From positions 3,950,532 through 4,014,531 of the forward strand of contig JARUPZ010000025.1 of NCBI GenBank assembly GCA_031213475.1: a DNA stretch of 64,000 bases. The letters are read 5' to 3'. The translations under genes were made by a program, and so were the position numbers. Numbering within the stretch: the first letter of the stretch is position 1; each line of letters opens with the position of its first letter. Positions 14,101 to 27,400 of the stretch are shown here, in pieces. Source of the DNA: Nereocystis luetkeana (lineage: Eukaryota; Sar; Phaeophyceae; Laminariales; Laminariaceae). The notes beneath the pieces are model-generated. The model saw only the letters and a program-made list of their open reading frames with translations. It was not told the origin of the DNA and made no database searches.

Positions 14101-17100
14101 AACGCGCCAGCACTGTCTCTGCCTGGTGTCTGGTAAAAAAATCCCGCTGTGTGCTCCGTCCCAGCATTGTAGGGATGCGAGGGTCTACATGGTCACAACA
14201 TACGACTACGGCCACGCATGACGTGAGAATCCCCCCCGCCCCCCCCCTCCCCCCCCCCCCCCAACCACACTGTGGAGGCACAAATTGATGCCCTACCGCG
14301 GCGTTACTCTCTCCTATACCGCACTGTAGTGGCACGGCATGAGCTTACTCCCCTACCGCGGCGTCACTCTCTCATCTACCGCACTGTAGTGGCACGCCAT
14401 GAGCCTACTCCCTCTCACTTGTTCATCTCGTGGTTGAGCAGCTCCAGCATTTGGTCCTCGTAGAACACGTCGTCCAGGAGACCGAACTCCTGCAGCGCTT
14501 CCACCGTCACCGGCTCCTGCACAATCAGTTCGTGCACACGAGGGGCAGATCATAATCAGATCATCAGATCAGACTAGAGCAGATCAGATCAGAATAGATG
14601 CCCCATTTCATGGTACTACATCTGTCGGGGCAGCCATACTCCCGCACAACAATCTGGACGAAAATATAAGGAACGCTTCGTCTTGACATTAGTGTTTGGA
14701 CGATTCTTACATTTACGGCCAGCGTGGTATGCGATCTGCAGGATCTGTGGGAGGATCTGTACGGTGCAGCTCCTGCACAACAGCCGTATCACACCGGCAA
14801 AAGAAAGCACCTAGATCATCCAGAGGATCAGTCGTGAAAAACATCGTGATCTGTCCGCACGCATGCAATCAGCCAACCGATCACGATGCTCCTGGTACGA
14901 AAGTAGCTTGGGGGGTCAGACTTTTTCAAGAATCGGTTTTGCAACAGCAGACCTCGAACAGAGATATCACCGATCCCCCCCAGCTTACCATCTACCACTC
15001 TGTTCGGAATTAAAAGGAAACAGATAGATCACCGATCCCCCCCAGCTCACCATCTACCACTCTGTTCGGAATTATAAGGAACTTTTTAGCTCAAATTTTG
15101 AATATAAACGATCCTAATATCTAGGGGAGACAGTGGTAGATATATTTTGGGCAAAATATAGATAGATAAATTCCTGCTCTGTACGATCTAGGTCATTTTA
15201 CTGGGCGGGAGCCGTGTTGTCTTGCGTGATCTAGCACAGGCTTTCCTGTGTCGGGTCTGGACTACTGTATAGTACACAGGTCCTGCATAGAGGCAGGTTA
15301 GGTTCTAGATTAACTAGACCTGTCTGAAGTGTGAATGCTAATGCTAACGCTGACGCTAGCGCTAACGCTAAAGCTGACGCTTAACGCTTAAGCTATAGCG
15401 CTGACGCTTAACGCTGACGCTTAAAGGTGACGCTTAACGCCGACGCTTAACGCCGACGCTTAACGCTGACGCTTAACGCTGACGCTTAACGCTTAAGCTA
15501 TAGCGCTGACGCTTAACGCTGACGCTTAAAGGTGACGCTTAACGCCGACGCTTAACGCCGACGCTTAACGCTGACGCTTAACGCTGACGCTTAACGCCGA
15601 CGCTAAACGCCGACGCTTAACGCCGACGCTTAACGCCGACGCTTAACGCCGACGCTTAACGCCGACGCTTAACGCTGACGCTTAACGCTGACGCTTAACG
15701 CTGACGCTTAACGCTGACGCTTAACGCTGACGCTTAACGCTGACGCTTAACGCTGACGCTTAACGCTGACGCTTAACGCTGACGCTTAACGCTGACGCTT
15801 AACGCTGACGCTTAACGCTGACGCTTAACGCTGACGCTTAAGGCTGACGCTTAAGGCTGACGCTTAAGGCTGACGCTTAACGCTGACGCTTAACGCCGAC
15901 GCTTAACGCCGACGCTTAACGCTGACGCTGACGCTTAACGCTGACGCTTAACGCTGACGCTTAACGCTGACGCTTAACGCTGACGCTTAACGCTGACGCT
16001 TAACGCTGACGCTTAACGCTGACGCTTAACGCTGACGCTTAACGCCGACGCTTAACGCTAACACTAACGCTCGACGCTAACGCTTAACGCTAACTTGCTA
16101 AAACTATCGTTGGCATTATCTCCCCTTGCTCCCGCTCCCGTTTCCACCATACGCCTAACCACGAACGCTCGCGTCTGTCGTCCCAGCCTGAACGAGCTTC
16201 GCAAGTGGCAGAGTCGCCGGTGCCGGAGTCGTCGGCGGCGGGGGGTCCACCTACCGCACAACACGGCAAGACACCCCACGCCCCCCCGGACCAACTTCCA
16301 AGCTGATACTCTCGGCAACGGAGGAGAAGGCAAAGCTAAGACAGCTGCGTCCATGGACAAAATCTCAACAACATCTCTCTGCAAAGCCCTCACTTCCTAC
16401 AAAGCTGTGTGTATCTTCGCTCGGCTTGGAGAAACTCGGCTCGTATATACAAGTTAATCCCGGCACGCGTGCTACCTTTGGCGGGTAATACGGTAGGTGT
16501 GCCCACGTCGATAGTTTTCCGGACTGCGGCGCCCCCCGTCCTAAGCGCGGTTCCGGCGTCCCCGCCGCTCCCGACAATCATAACAATCCTAAATCGAGCG
16601 TCCCGCTCGAACCTTTTCAATCCACACACTCCTTTTAGTACTACTGCAGTCCCGTTTTGAGGACAAACCACTCAATTGTAAGTAGTTCGTCCCAAAAACG
16701 GCACCGCGGTCCTAATCGGGTTTGACGAATAAAATCCAACCCTCACCGCGGACCACAAGGAAAACCCTTCAAGCGTGAGACTAACTGCCTAACATACCTC
16801 ACCACATCACACTCGCCGCTGCAACCTCTTTTTTCGACATCTTCTTCCGACGGTGCCACCCCAAACGCCTACTTCCCAACGTGCGAAGTCCAGGTCAGCG
16901 CCTAAACTCCAGAACCCCCAACCCTACAACTGACGCTAGCTAACGTCTCTCACACTCGCCGCTGTCAATCTTCTCGACGAAATCGACAGTGCCAGACACG
17001 AACGCCTACTCCACGAACCCGAGGAACTGACCTCGACGTTAACCCCAACCTCAAGGCCAACGTCTTCTTCATCCCAAGAAACTCAGCTAAGCTCAACGTT

Positions 17101-18827
17101 AACCCCAACCTCAATGTCAACGTCTCTCACATCGCCGTTATAAAGCTTCTCGACGTCTTCTGTAGTTTTCCCCCCTCCCGCGTCTCGGGCCAGAAGCCCC
17201 GCCTTGAAGCCGCTGACAGCCGAGAGCAGGCTCTCGGTCACCTCTTTCTGAGCCGCGCTCATCGAGTTCCTGGCGTAAGCATCTCCGAAAGACTTGAACT
17301 CCCCGATGCGTCTCACTTGAGGCTCGATGCCGACCTGCGCCGGGCATTAAAAGCAAAAACACCCAAAGGAACAAAGACTAAGAGCAAGAACAAAAACATA
17401 CAGCACCCTGTCCGGATGTACAATCACTGCTTTCGGAAATCATTTTCACGTCTAAACGTTGCTTACATTTCCGGACATTACTATTACCGGGGGCCATAGT
17501 TGATAGGACCTGTGGCATACATAAAAAACTACATATTTAACCATTTCTAGTAACAATATTTGGTCCTATTGACTATGGTCCCCCGTAATAGAACATATTT
17601 CTGCACAGCAGTGCAGCAGTTTAAAGTTTTCCACTGAACATAGTGTCACGGGTAGGTATCCCCTTTTCCCGTCTACTGTTGTGGAGGCGTTGCCATATAC
17701 CATTCCTCATGCAAGAGGGAAGCCTATTGCCCTCCCTGCCGGAAAAAGGCATCTGGGGAGGCCAGGAGGGCTAATGATAGGATAACCAACGCGTACCCTG
17801 TGAGTGACTTCAAGGGTAACCTGTGCAATAGTCGGGGACGTCCCATACTCCCTCACATTTCGCGACCTAGCTAAGCCTCTTTAAGTATATCAACAACAAC
17901 GAGAAGACTTCGACAAACAAGGGTAAATATAAGCGTAGACTGCACTATTTCCTCAAGAAACAACTGCAGGCTTGAGCCAGCATCCCTATTTCTCACAGCA
18001 ATCCAGGATAAGTAATTGCGGAACACGCAGGTGGCCTGTATATACTGTAATTCCTTCACCTTGTCGAAAAAGCCTCTGTAGAACTCCGAGTCGAACGAAA
18101 ACCCGATAAGGTTCACGTATACCCCCGGCGCCGCCAACCTCTGCACGTCACCCCCGCCACCGCCACCACCAGCACCAGGACCCGCACCGGCACCAACATC
18201 AGCACCACCACCATCACCACCATTAGCAGCATCACCATTAACATCACCGGTATCAACATCACCGCCATCACCGCCACCGCCAGCACCCGCACCAGCACCA
18301 GCACAAGCACCACCAGCACCAGCACCATCAGCACAAGCACCACCAGCACCACCAGCACCAGCAGCACATCGCCACACACACAAACGAGTAAAACGAAGCA
18401 AGTGTTGACAGAGCAACAAAATGAAACACTGTTAATAGGATCACCGCCGCCCTCATGAGTATGTATTACTATTACGGGGGACCATAGTTAATAGGATCTA
18501 TGGTATACTTAAAAACCTATATATTTGACCATTTTTACTAACAATAGTTGGTCCTATTAACTATAGCCCCCCGTAACACCAGGGAAACAACGACGAGAAC
18601 GCCAACACTGCCACTGCCGCCTTCACCAGTACCAGAAGCAGCAGCAGCAGCAGCAGCCAGTACCATCACCACCACCACCACCACCAACAGGGACAGGAGA
18701 AACAGCCACCACCACCACCACCACCACCACCACCACCACCACCACCGCCATCGCCAACAGCAGCAGCAGCCAGTATCAGCAGCAGCAGCAGCAGCAACCA
18801 CGACCACGACCACCACCACCCCTACCA

Positions 18828-18861
<34 letters not shown>

Positions 18862-18956
18862 CGTATCAGCAGTAGCAGCAGCAACCACACTCAACAGGAA
18901 AAACCGGGAAAAAAAAAGAAAACGAAGAAAAGGTTAGGATCATCGACACCACCGGG

Positions 18957-19002
<46 letters not shown>

Positions 19003-20845
19003 CGACCACGACCACGAGCGATCAGGATTGAAACACGAAACCGAACGTGAACAACGGAGCGCAACAAAGACGATACGCAACGAAAATGAAGCAACAACCC
19101 CCCCCCCCCCGCGAAAAAAGCCCACGCCAAACAAAACAAAGCACAGTGAGAGACCAAAAAAATGCAAACTCAAACAAAAAAAGGAACGACTTTCCGCAAA
19201 CTCTCTTCTGAAACCACAAAGCCATAGACTATACTGGTCGTACAACATTACACGAAGTTCCAAAGCATCCCCTTCCCCCCCCCCCCCTCCGTACCCTTGT
19301 GCAGCCGCCCATCAGACAGAGCAGGGTCATGTCCACGGCATTCTCCGTAAACCCCCACAGGGGCTTTCCGCTCTGGGTAAAGTAGTCCATCGCTCGCCGG
19401 ATCTGATTGGCCAAAGCGGGAGCGGAGAGGAAGCTGATTGGCCGACGCTCGTGTTCGGTTTCACCGCGCTATATATGCATGGCGAGCACGAAAAAGTATG
19501 CTCGTTTTCTTCCCTGATACGTGCGATGAGTGCGTACATACATACCCACACGTCAGGGGAGACAATGGTTGACCTCGGCCTGTGCGGGGGGGGACTAGAA
19601 GGCACAAGGGGACAATCATTTGACACGTTGGGGAGACAGATAGATCAGACGGATCATTCAGATCCTTCGCCTGCGGCTATAAGAATGCTGTGCGGAGGAT
19701 CTGTGCTAAGGTCCGGATCTAACCCAGTGAAAACGTGTCCCACGCCAAGAAGATGGTAGGGCCCCTACAAAGGCAGCATGATCTACAGTAGAGTAGATCA
19801 TACAGAGCATCCAGATCTAGACCAGACCACACAGATAATGCGTAGATCGTACAGATCATACAGATCCAGAGTAGATCGTACAGGTAATGCAGATCTAGAG
19901 TTGATCATACATATCATACATACTTACAGGTCATCCATATAATGAGCAGATCATACAGACCTAGAGCAGATCATACAGATCTAGAGATCATACAGATCTA
20001 GAGAAGATCATACAAATCATACATATCATACATATTAAGAGTAGATCCTCCATATCATCCAGATCTAAAGATCATACAGATCATGAGTAGGTCATGCAGA
20101 TCATACAGATCAAGAGTAGATCATACGGGTGAAACATCTAGATCACGAAGCGGGAACCCATCATCTATCTCTCCGACGTGGTCAAGACAACCATCGTAAA
20201 GTTCTCCGACCTGTAATCGCCTCAAGACAACCATTGCATTGAAACTACGCGCCTGGTACCGCCTACTCGTATATTCCGGGCTTCGAAATACACTTTCCCA
20301 CGTACAGCACTGGGAACCCGGACCTAACATTGGACAACCCCAAGACAACAGTGACAGTCAAGAGAGGCCGAAATCGGCTGTACGGCGCCTACGGTAAAAA
20401 CTACCAAGTTCCAGGTATATATCATAATTCCCACTGTGCACAAGAAAAAAACGCTTACTTGTAGGATACCAGGGTAAGTGCTTTCGGCCCGTACCCCCTC
20501 CGCCTCCAACCCTTTTAGGGCTGCAGTCCCGTTTTGGGGACAAACTACTCAGAATTTGACTGGTTTGTCCCCAGAACGAGACTGCAGCCCTAAAAGGGTC
20601 AAGTCGGGGTGTACCCACCACTATTACGGGGGGCCATAGTTAACAGGACCAAATATTGTTAGTAAAAATGGTTAAATATATAGGTCTTTATGTATACCAT
20701 AGGTCCTGTTAACTAGGGTCCCCCGTAATAGTACACACCTTCGTATCTGGCGCGCACAGACACACGCGAGACATAAACAGAGAGCCCAACTCTATCGGTG
20801 CAGCTGATTGGTCAAGAGGGTGGTCACAAAATACTCGGAATAATA

Positions 20846-20880
<35 letters not shown>

Positions 20881-23800
20881 CGATTTCCAATTGTTCAGGA
20901 ATTTTCAGGAATTTTTCATTCAGTGACGCGGAGAACAAAAAAAAAACAAAAAAAAAGGCTACGTACAACACAGGAAAGAGGACAGAGACTAAATAATAGT
21001 GTCCTCGCCGCGCACCTCCATGATGGTGGCCATGCTCATGTCCTCCGAGTTTAACTCCATCAGAACCCCTCGGATGCGGGGGTCGTGAGCCGCGGTCTTG
21101 AGCGCGTTGGTGCAGCCGTAGAGGTCCAGCTCCGCGTTGCCGAAAATCTGGCCCTTCCCTACCAGATTCAGGGATCCCTGGAAAAAAAGAAGGAGCGTTT
21201 CGTTTCGTTTCGTTCGTTCGTTCGTTCGAAGCGAGCGAGCGAGCGAGGGAGCGAGGGAGGGTACCGATACCGCTATACAGTCACAAGCATGAACGAAAAC
21301 CAAAGCTACCACCAATCGGTTCCCGACCATTTTTACGAAACTCTCACGCGTCAAGCATTAGTGTACAAACGGTCCTTGCAGATATACGGACAGAGTGGTC
21401 CGTTACAACAGAATATACAGGGGGGTGGGTGGGTGGGTGGGTGGGTCCGCAAGCAAATTTTTCAACGGGAGTCGACACCAGGGGAAAAACAAAAAAAAAT
21501 GCTGAATTCTTCCCGCGATAAAAAGTCAGGGGCCGAACCGTTCGCACGAAGGTGGGATGGGAGGGCGGGGGGGGCGTGATGGGCGGCGCCCGCTATGTGA
21601 CCCCAGATTTGTCCGAGTCGCTGCCTCTGGGAGGGGACGGGAGAGTAGGGCGAGGATGAAAAACAGGGAAGGGGGAAAGAAAAAAAAAACGGAGGAGAAC
21701 AAAAACAAGAAGAAAGAGAGAGAGAAAAAAAAAAGAGGCCACCTGCGTACAGTATATATAATGATGCATCATCGCTTACGATATCGGCGCACTCTATTTT
21801 TTTTTTCGCTGAGGCTTTCGTTCGAGGAAGGGGGGGGTGTCTATCACTCAAAGTGAGTCAGAGTCACCCCGAAAGACGGCTTCGATGCAACCCTTCCAGA
21901 GTAGTTTGCCCCCAAAACGGGACTGCGGTTCATACTATTAATAAAAAGGGGATACACAGTAAACGGATACGCCTATTAATAGTAAGCCGGTGGTGAACAA
22001 TCACTCCCATGGGTCTTGCAAGGTTCTAAATAAAGTTTATGCACGAGAATATAGATCGAAAAAACCGTGGAAAGCAAACACGATACAGGGGAGGGTTTTT
22101 TTCAGGCGACAAAACACCATCAGTCGCCCGAAACACGTTGTTGGCCTAAAAGTGCCATAGAGACGTACCAGGGTACGTAGCACACGCCGACAACTACGGC
22201 ACACCTCCTCGAGCGGGATCACCTATCCGCAGCATATAGGTCATCTCGCCGTAACCTAGCCTATCCGGCGGGTATGAGATGTTTTGCAGGCTGTGCGCAT
22301 CCGAATAACCCTTACCCAGACGTCGTGGTACATTGTGCAGCAGTACACAGCAGTACACAGATCCAACCAAGTAATCAGCACAGCAGTACACAGATCCAAC
22401 CAAGTACTCAGCACAGCAGTACACAGCAGTACACAGATCCAACCAAGTACACAGATCCAACCACGACCAAAGCAATCAGGACCCATCTTCTACACCAAAA
22501 CCAAACACATTCCGCATCTTACACACAAAAACCTTTACATTCCAGCATATTTACCCAGCACATTTGGTCCTGATTACTCTGTTCCCCCGTCAATATATCG
22601 TGCAGGTTGCACAGCCCCCACCCGGAAACACGAGCTAGATCATACAGATCATACAGATCACACCGATCTTACAGATCATACAGACCAGGGGATATATTTA
22701 CCTATCCGCCCTGAAACAGCTAGATGATATGTTGGGAACGTACCGTTGATCTACTCTTTGGGTTTTCAACCCGAAGTGATCCGAGCAACTTGAGCGATCT
22801 GAAAAAAACCCAACCCGAAATGGTCCAAACAAAACGCAAACGAGGCACTTTACGGTGCGAAGCTAAAAAAACAAGAGTTTGGGTTGTTTCGTGGAAAAAA
22901 ACAAGAACAAAAAAAACACGCCGGCACAAACTCTCCGACAACCCCGCCCCCCCCCCGCCCCCCCCATCCGACTCGACCCTACCCGACCCCACCCCAGCTG
23001 CATCCGAGCCAAGCCAAGCCAGGACCGTGTTAGCCCACCAGAGTCAATCTAACCCAACCCAGCCCTGTCTACCTGTATCCAGCCTAACTCAAGCGAACCC
23101 ACCCTAACAATAACCCCTTATTCTAGATTTGGTCTAATTGGCTTAGCGTCAGGGTTAGGGTTGGTCTGATTGGCTCAGGGTTAGGGTTAGGGTTGCTTTG
23201 ATTGACTCACGGCCAGGGTGAAAGTTGCTCTGATTGGCCGTAGGATAGGGCTAGTTCCAAACGTCTCGTACACGGTGTGTGTCAACCATCTTCTCGAAGG
23301 AGGGGTAAGACCTCACCCATCCAACCCAACCCAATCTCACCCAACCGAATCGGACCGAGCCGAACCGAACCAAACCGAACCGAACCAAACTCAACCAAAA
23401 TCAACATCACCCAGCCGAAGCGACGGAAACCGAGACGGACCTCATTCAGCCAAATCCGAACGGAACCGAACCGGCCCAAATTCAATCTCACCCAACCGAA
23501 CCGAACCGAACCGAAGTTCACCCAACCCAACCGAAAACCGAACCGAAAACCCAATCCAACTCAACCCACCCGGTCGCCGAGCGAAATCTTCATCACCCTC
23601 GTCCGAGGCGAGATCCGTCCGAGCGGCTTTGTCCGAAACCGCCAGCTTTGCCACAGTGAGGGTTTCTAGAGAGGGAGCAAGGCATACAAGAGGCTGCGTG
23701 GGTTTCGGGAGCTTGGAGGGCGAGGGTGTGGGGGGGTTTTGGGAGGTGATCGGGTTTCAGACCTGCCAGTGCCACCAAACATTTTAACTGTTCGTTTGTC

Positions 23801-24372
23801 GAGGAAAACCTGCCTACCACGTAGAGGGTTTCTAGAGAGCGAGCATGCATATATGTGGGTTGCCAAACCATGGAAGGAGAGGGTAAGACAGGGCTGCGAG
23901 GGAAAGGGGCGAAAGGTACAGACATACCGAGCGTTGCAAAGAACGTGCGTTCCAATAAGCTCTGCCTGCCACAGCGAGGGTTTGTAAAGAGCAGGCAGGC
24001 ACACAGCAGCGGTTGTGATTTCCCGCAGCATGTCAGAGGAGGGTGCGTATGGGTTGAGGAAGGGGTTGGGGTTCGAGACATGCCGGTACCACCAAGCATT
24101 TTGAACTTCAATTTTTCAGAGAAGGTCTGCCACACAGAGAGGTTCTCCGGAGCAGGCACGCTTATAGCAGCGGTGTGGGTTTCCACAACATGGACGGGGT
24201 GTGTGTGAGAGAGCTGGGACGGGGAGAGGAGGCACAAACCTGCACCACCCCCAACTTGTTTCTTAGACTCGTTATTTTCGAACAAGCTCTGCCGCACACA
24301 GAGAGGGTCGATGTCGGGTTTCCGCAGCATGGGAGGGAACGGCGTGTGAGAGGTCAGGGAAAAAAAAAAAAA

Positions 24373-24404
<32 letters not shown>

Positions 24405-27400
24405 ACCATCAAACCAGGAAACCAGGAAAAAGGCACGGTCGCACTGGCAAAAAGAAAAAAAAGGAAAAAGAAGAGACAAACTGCTCACGTCACTCTGGAG
24501 GGGGCACCGTTTTGTCTCAGGCCGTATATACAGGCACAATTCGACGCTATTTACGGAGGGCCATAGTAAGCAGGACCCACGATACACACAAAAACCGATA
24601 CATTTTCCTATTTTTACTCAGGACATTGGGTCCCATTTACTAGTGTATGTTCCCCCGTAGTAGTTGCCGAGGGAATAAAAGGGGTACGGAGCCTTCTCAC
24701 GATAAGCAGACAAGGCACGAACCGTACTTGGGAGGTTTGGTTGGGAGGGAGGAGGAGATACTAGCCTGCTGTGTGGCCAGGGATCTGAGTCACGAACGAA
24801 AGAAGGAACGGGATGACAAAAACAAGGGCGGAAAGAAGAAACGGGATGACAAAAACAAAACAGATCTCCCCCCCCCCCCCCCCCCCTCAAAAGCCAAAGA
24901 GTTCCATTGCTCGCCAAACGCCAAGAACAGTGCGAATTTATTAACGGTAGGCTTGGCAAACCACAACTCTTAAGTAAGGGTCACCCCAAGACACAAGACA
25001 CTACTAAGAGGCTTTTCGGAGGAGCATTGAACGCCCAACCGGAGCAACAATTAAGATCCCATGGGCTAGGGTAGGCACACAACGAGTACAACACCAGACA
25101 CAAAATAGTACCGGTATGAACAAGAGGTCTGTGCGTCGGGAGGGTGTCCAGGCGAAGAACGATTCGGTAGGTGCCGTTCGCCAACTATGAATAGCTGAAT
25201 TCAGTCGGCAAGTCGGCTGGCGAAGTCGGCTGGTGGTCACCCGCCGACTTGCCGGCTTCCAGGCAGGCGAGCGGGGCAAAAGCCAAGCCACGGCCTTTCC
25301 CGGTCGAACCCCCCCCCCCCGCCTAAACAAGAAATATGTGTCCCGCGTTCAGTAATCCCTTCTAGAAGTATGGAAACCCCAAATAAATCGGATTGCCGGC
25401 ACGTCTGGGAAACGATCAACTATCCGTCCGACTGATACCTCGTTGGTGACGTAAGTCGAGCCAATTCACCGAAAAAAACGTGTCCCGCCTTGAACATTCT
25501 TCCTGTAAATATGGAAACCCCCACTAAATCGGATAGTCGGCACTTCCCGGAAAAGACAAACTATTGGTCCGACTGATGACTTAGTTGGCGACGTAACTCG
25601 TGCTAACTCACAGCTCTCTAAAGTACGCTTTCAAAGCACACGAGAAAGAAACAGAAATATCCTGTGTATCATGCGGCGAAACTCTCTCTCCACTGTAGTC
25701 GACAGGAAACACTTACTGCATGCAGCATACACAACGCAAGCTAGGAGACAAAACGTGAAACATCCCATCCTGTGCGTCGAACGACTTCCCTCACATTCGG
25801 CTTGAACTTCTCCACGGAAACGTCGAGGAAATGTCCGCGGCTGTCGTCCACCGTCGGCCTCAACAGTGTGCTCGCTAAGAGGGGGCATTCGGTATGATAC
25901 GCACGCAGAAGGGGACGCGCGTTTGGACGGAGGTGAGTGTCGCTTTGAGCGCTGCACTAACTGCACATACACCTACATCTGACTCGATTATGGAGGGTTT
26001 TAGGTCTTGTCCCCAGCGCGGGACTGCGCGGGCTTGGGCAGCACGTTCGCCGTTTTTAAGAGAGCGGTGGAGGTGGCCATTGTTCTTGCCGTGCTTGTTG
26101 TTGCCGTTTAGGTCTTGCGGTGGTGGTTGTTGTTGTTGTTGCTATTGTCGTTGTTGTCGTTGTCGCTGCTGCTGCTGATGTTGCTGCGGTCGTCAACATT
26201 TCCCACTTTTTCTGCTCATCTGAACCATCCAGGACAGCTGTGTGTAGGGCCTGATTTTCGAATAGGTAAGAGTATCTCCTCATGTTTTTGGGAGAGGAAA
26301 CATCGATCCCTTCACGAAAATGGATAAAAACAAGACTTGCTCAGCCCTGTTAAAGTGTTTTGGCGAGTTCCGTAGTCAGTCATCAAGCACTGTACCCGGT
26401 GCATTTCTTTTTACCCCTGACATTTTTCAAGCGATCTCAAAGATCACTAGGCGTGATTCTCCACTGCAGTGCGGTGATACAAACTCGCGATTCTCCCGAC
26501 ACGTTCATAGCTTCCTCGGTACAAAGAGTAGGCGATCGAGTAATATGCTCGTGATACTCGTGATGCACTCCCTACTTTCGAAGCGCTCGGTACAAGCAGA
26601 AACGGCACAGTAGGTGGGTACTCGGGTAAATATACTCGCGACTACTACTCGATGCGCCCGGACTCACTCGCTTCCAACAACAGCAGAGGTACTCCGAGTA
26701 CTCGACAGGTAATCTACGGTACGGCCCCCACAACGGGCTTCAGATGCCGAAACAATTACACGTGCACCGGGGTGCGCATGTAAGCCACGCACCCGCTTTC
26801 TACCACGGCAGTACCGGTAACACTGCTATACCTCTACTCTTCATCACCGCTACAGCTTACCATTCCCTAGTCACTCTGTCCCAAAACACAAGACACTGTT
26901 TTTACACTAAACCGTTTGATCAAAGGGTGCTCATATGTCGGGCAAGAGCGGTATGCGCTTGCCCAACTCCTGCTATTACCATCTGGCGCCTTTTTTCGTC
27001 CTACGATAGAGGTGGCAAATTTCCGCTATTTTTTTTTTGGTTCCCTTCATGACAAGGTTCCTCAACCGAAAATCATCCGAACGAAAATCTTGATTCCAAC
27101 CATGACGTTTTCGTGTACTTGGGCCGGAGGGTTACTCATCGGGATGCAACTTGACGTTTCTGCTGAGGTTCGTTTTCGGGTGAGGTATGGAGCTCCTCAA
27201 CTGACGAGTCGTAGAAAACGTAGTGTGAACCTCTATCGTAGAACGTCTCCCTTTTGCCCTTCTCATTTAAGACCCTGCCCCCACTTTGGCGGGTGTAAAA
27301 AAATCTCACCAACACTGCTTTGTTTTCCCGTGATCCACAAAACACTCAAGAGCACTGCAACAACCACAAAGCGCGAAGCGTTCGCAGGTCTGTTCGGCGG

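Noticed and set aside
18548-18937. Gln/His/Thr-rich plus-strand frame
   Set aside because: Triplet microsatellite, open in several frames on both strands.
22190-22290. Candidate SppA exon encoding NISYPPDRLGYGEMTYMLRI
   Set aside because: It has a plausible GTGATC donor but leaves in phase 1, while exon 4 begins in phase 0. Exon 3 at 25.8 kb already fills the position with matching phases.
23593-24402. 269-codon minus-strand frame
   Set aside because: Its length comes from the 160-bp tandem array whose units stay in frame; the sequence repeats itself and has no domain.
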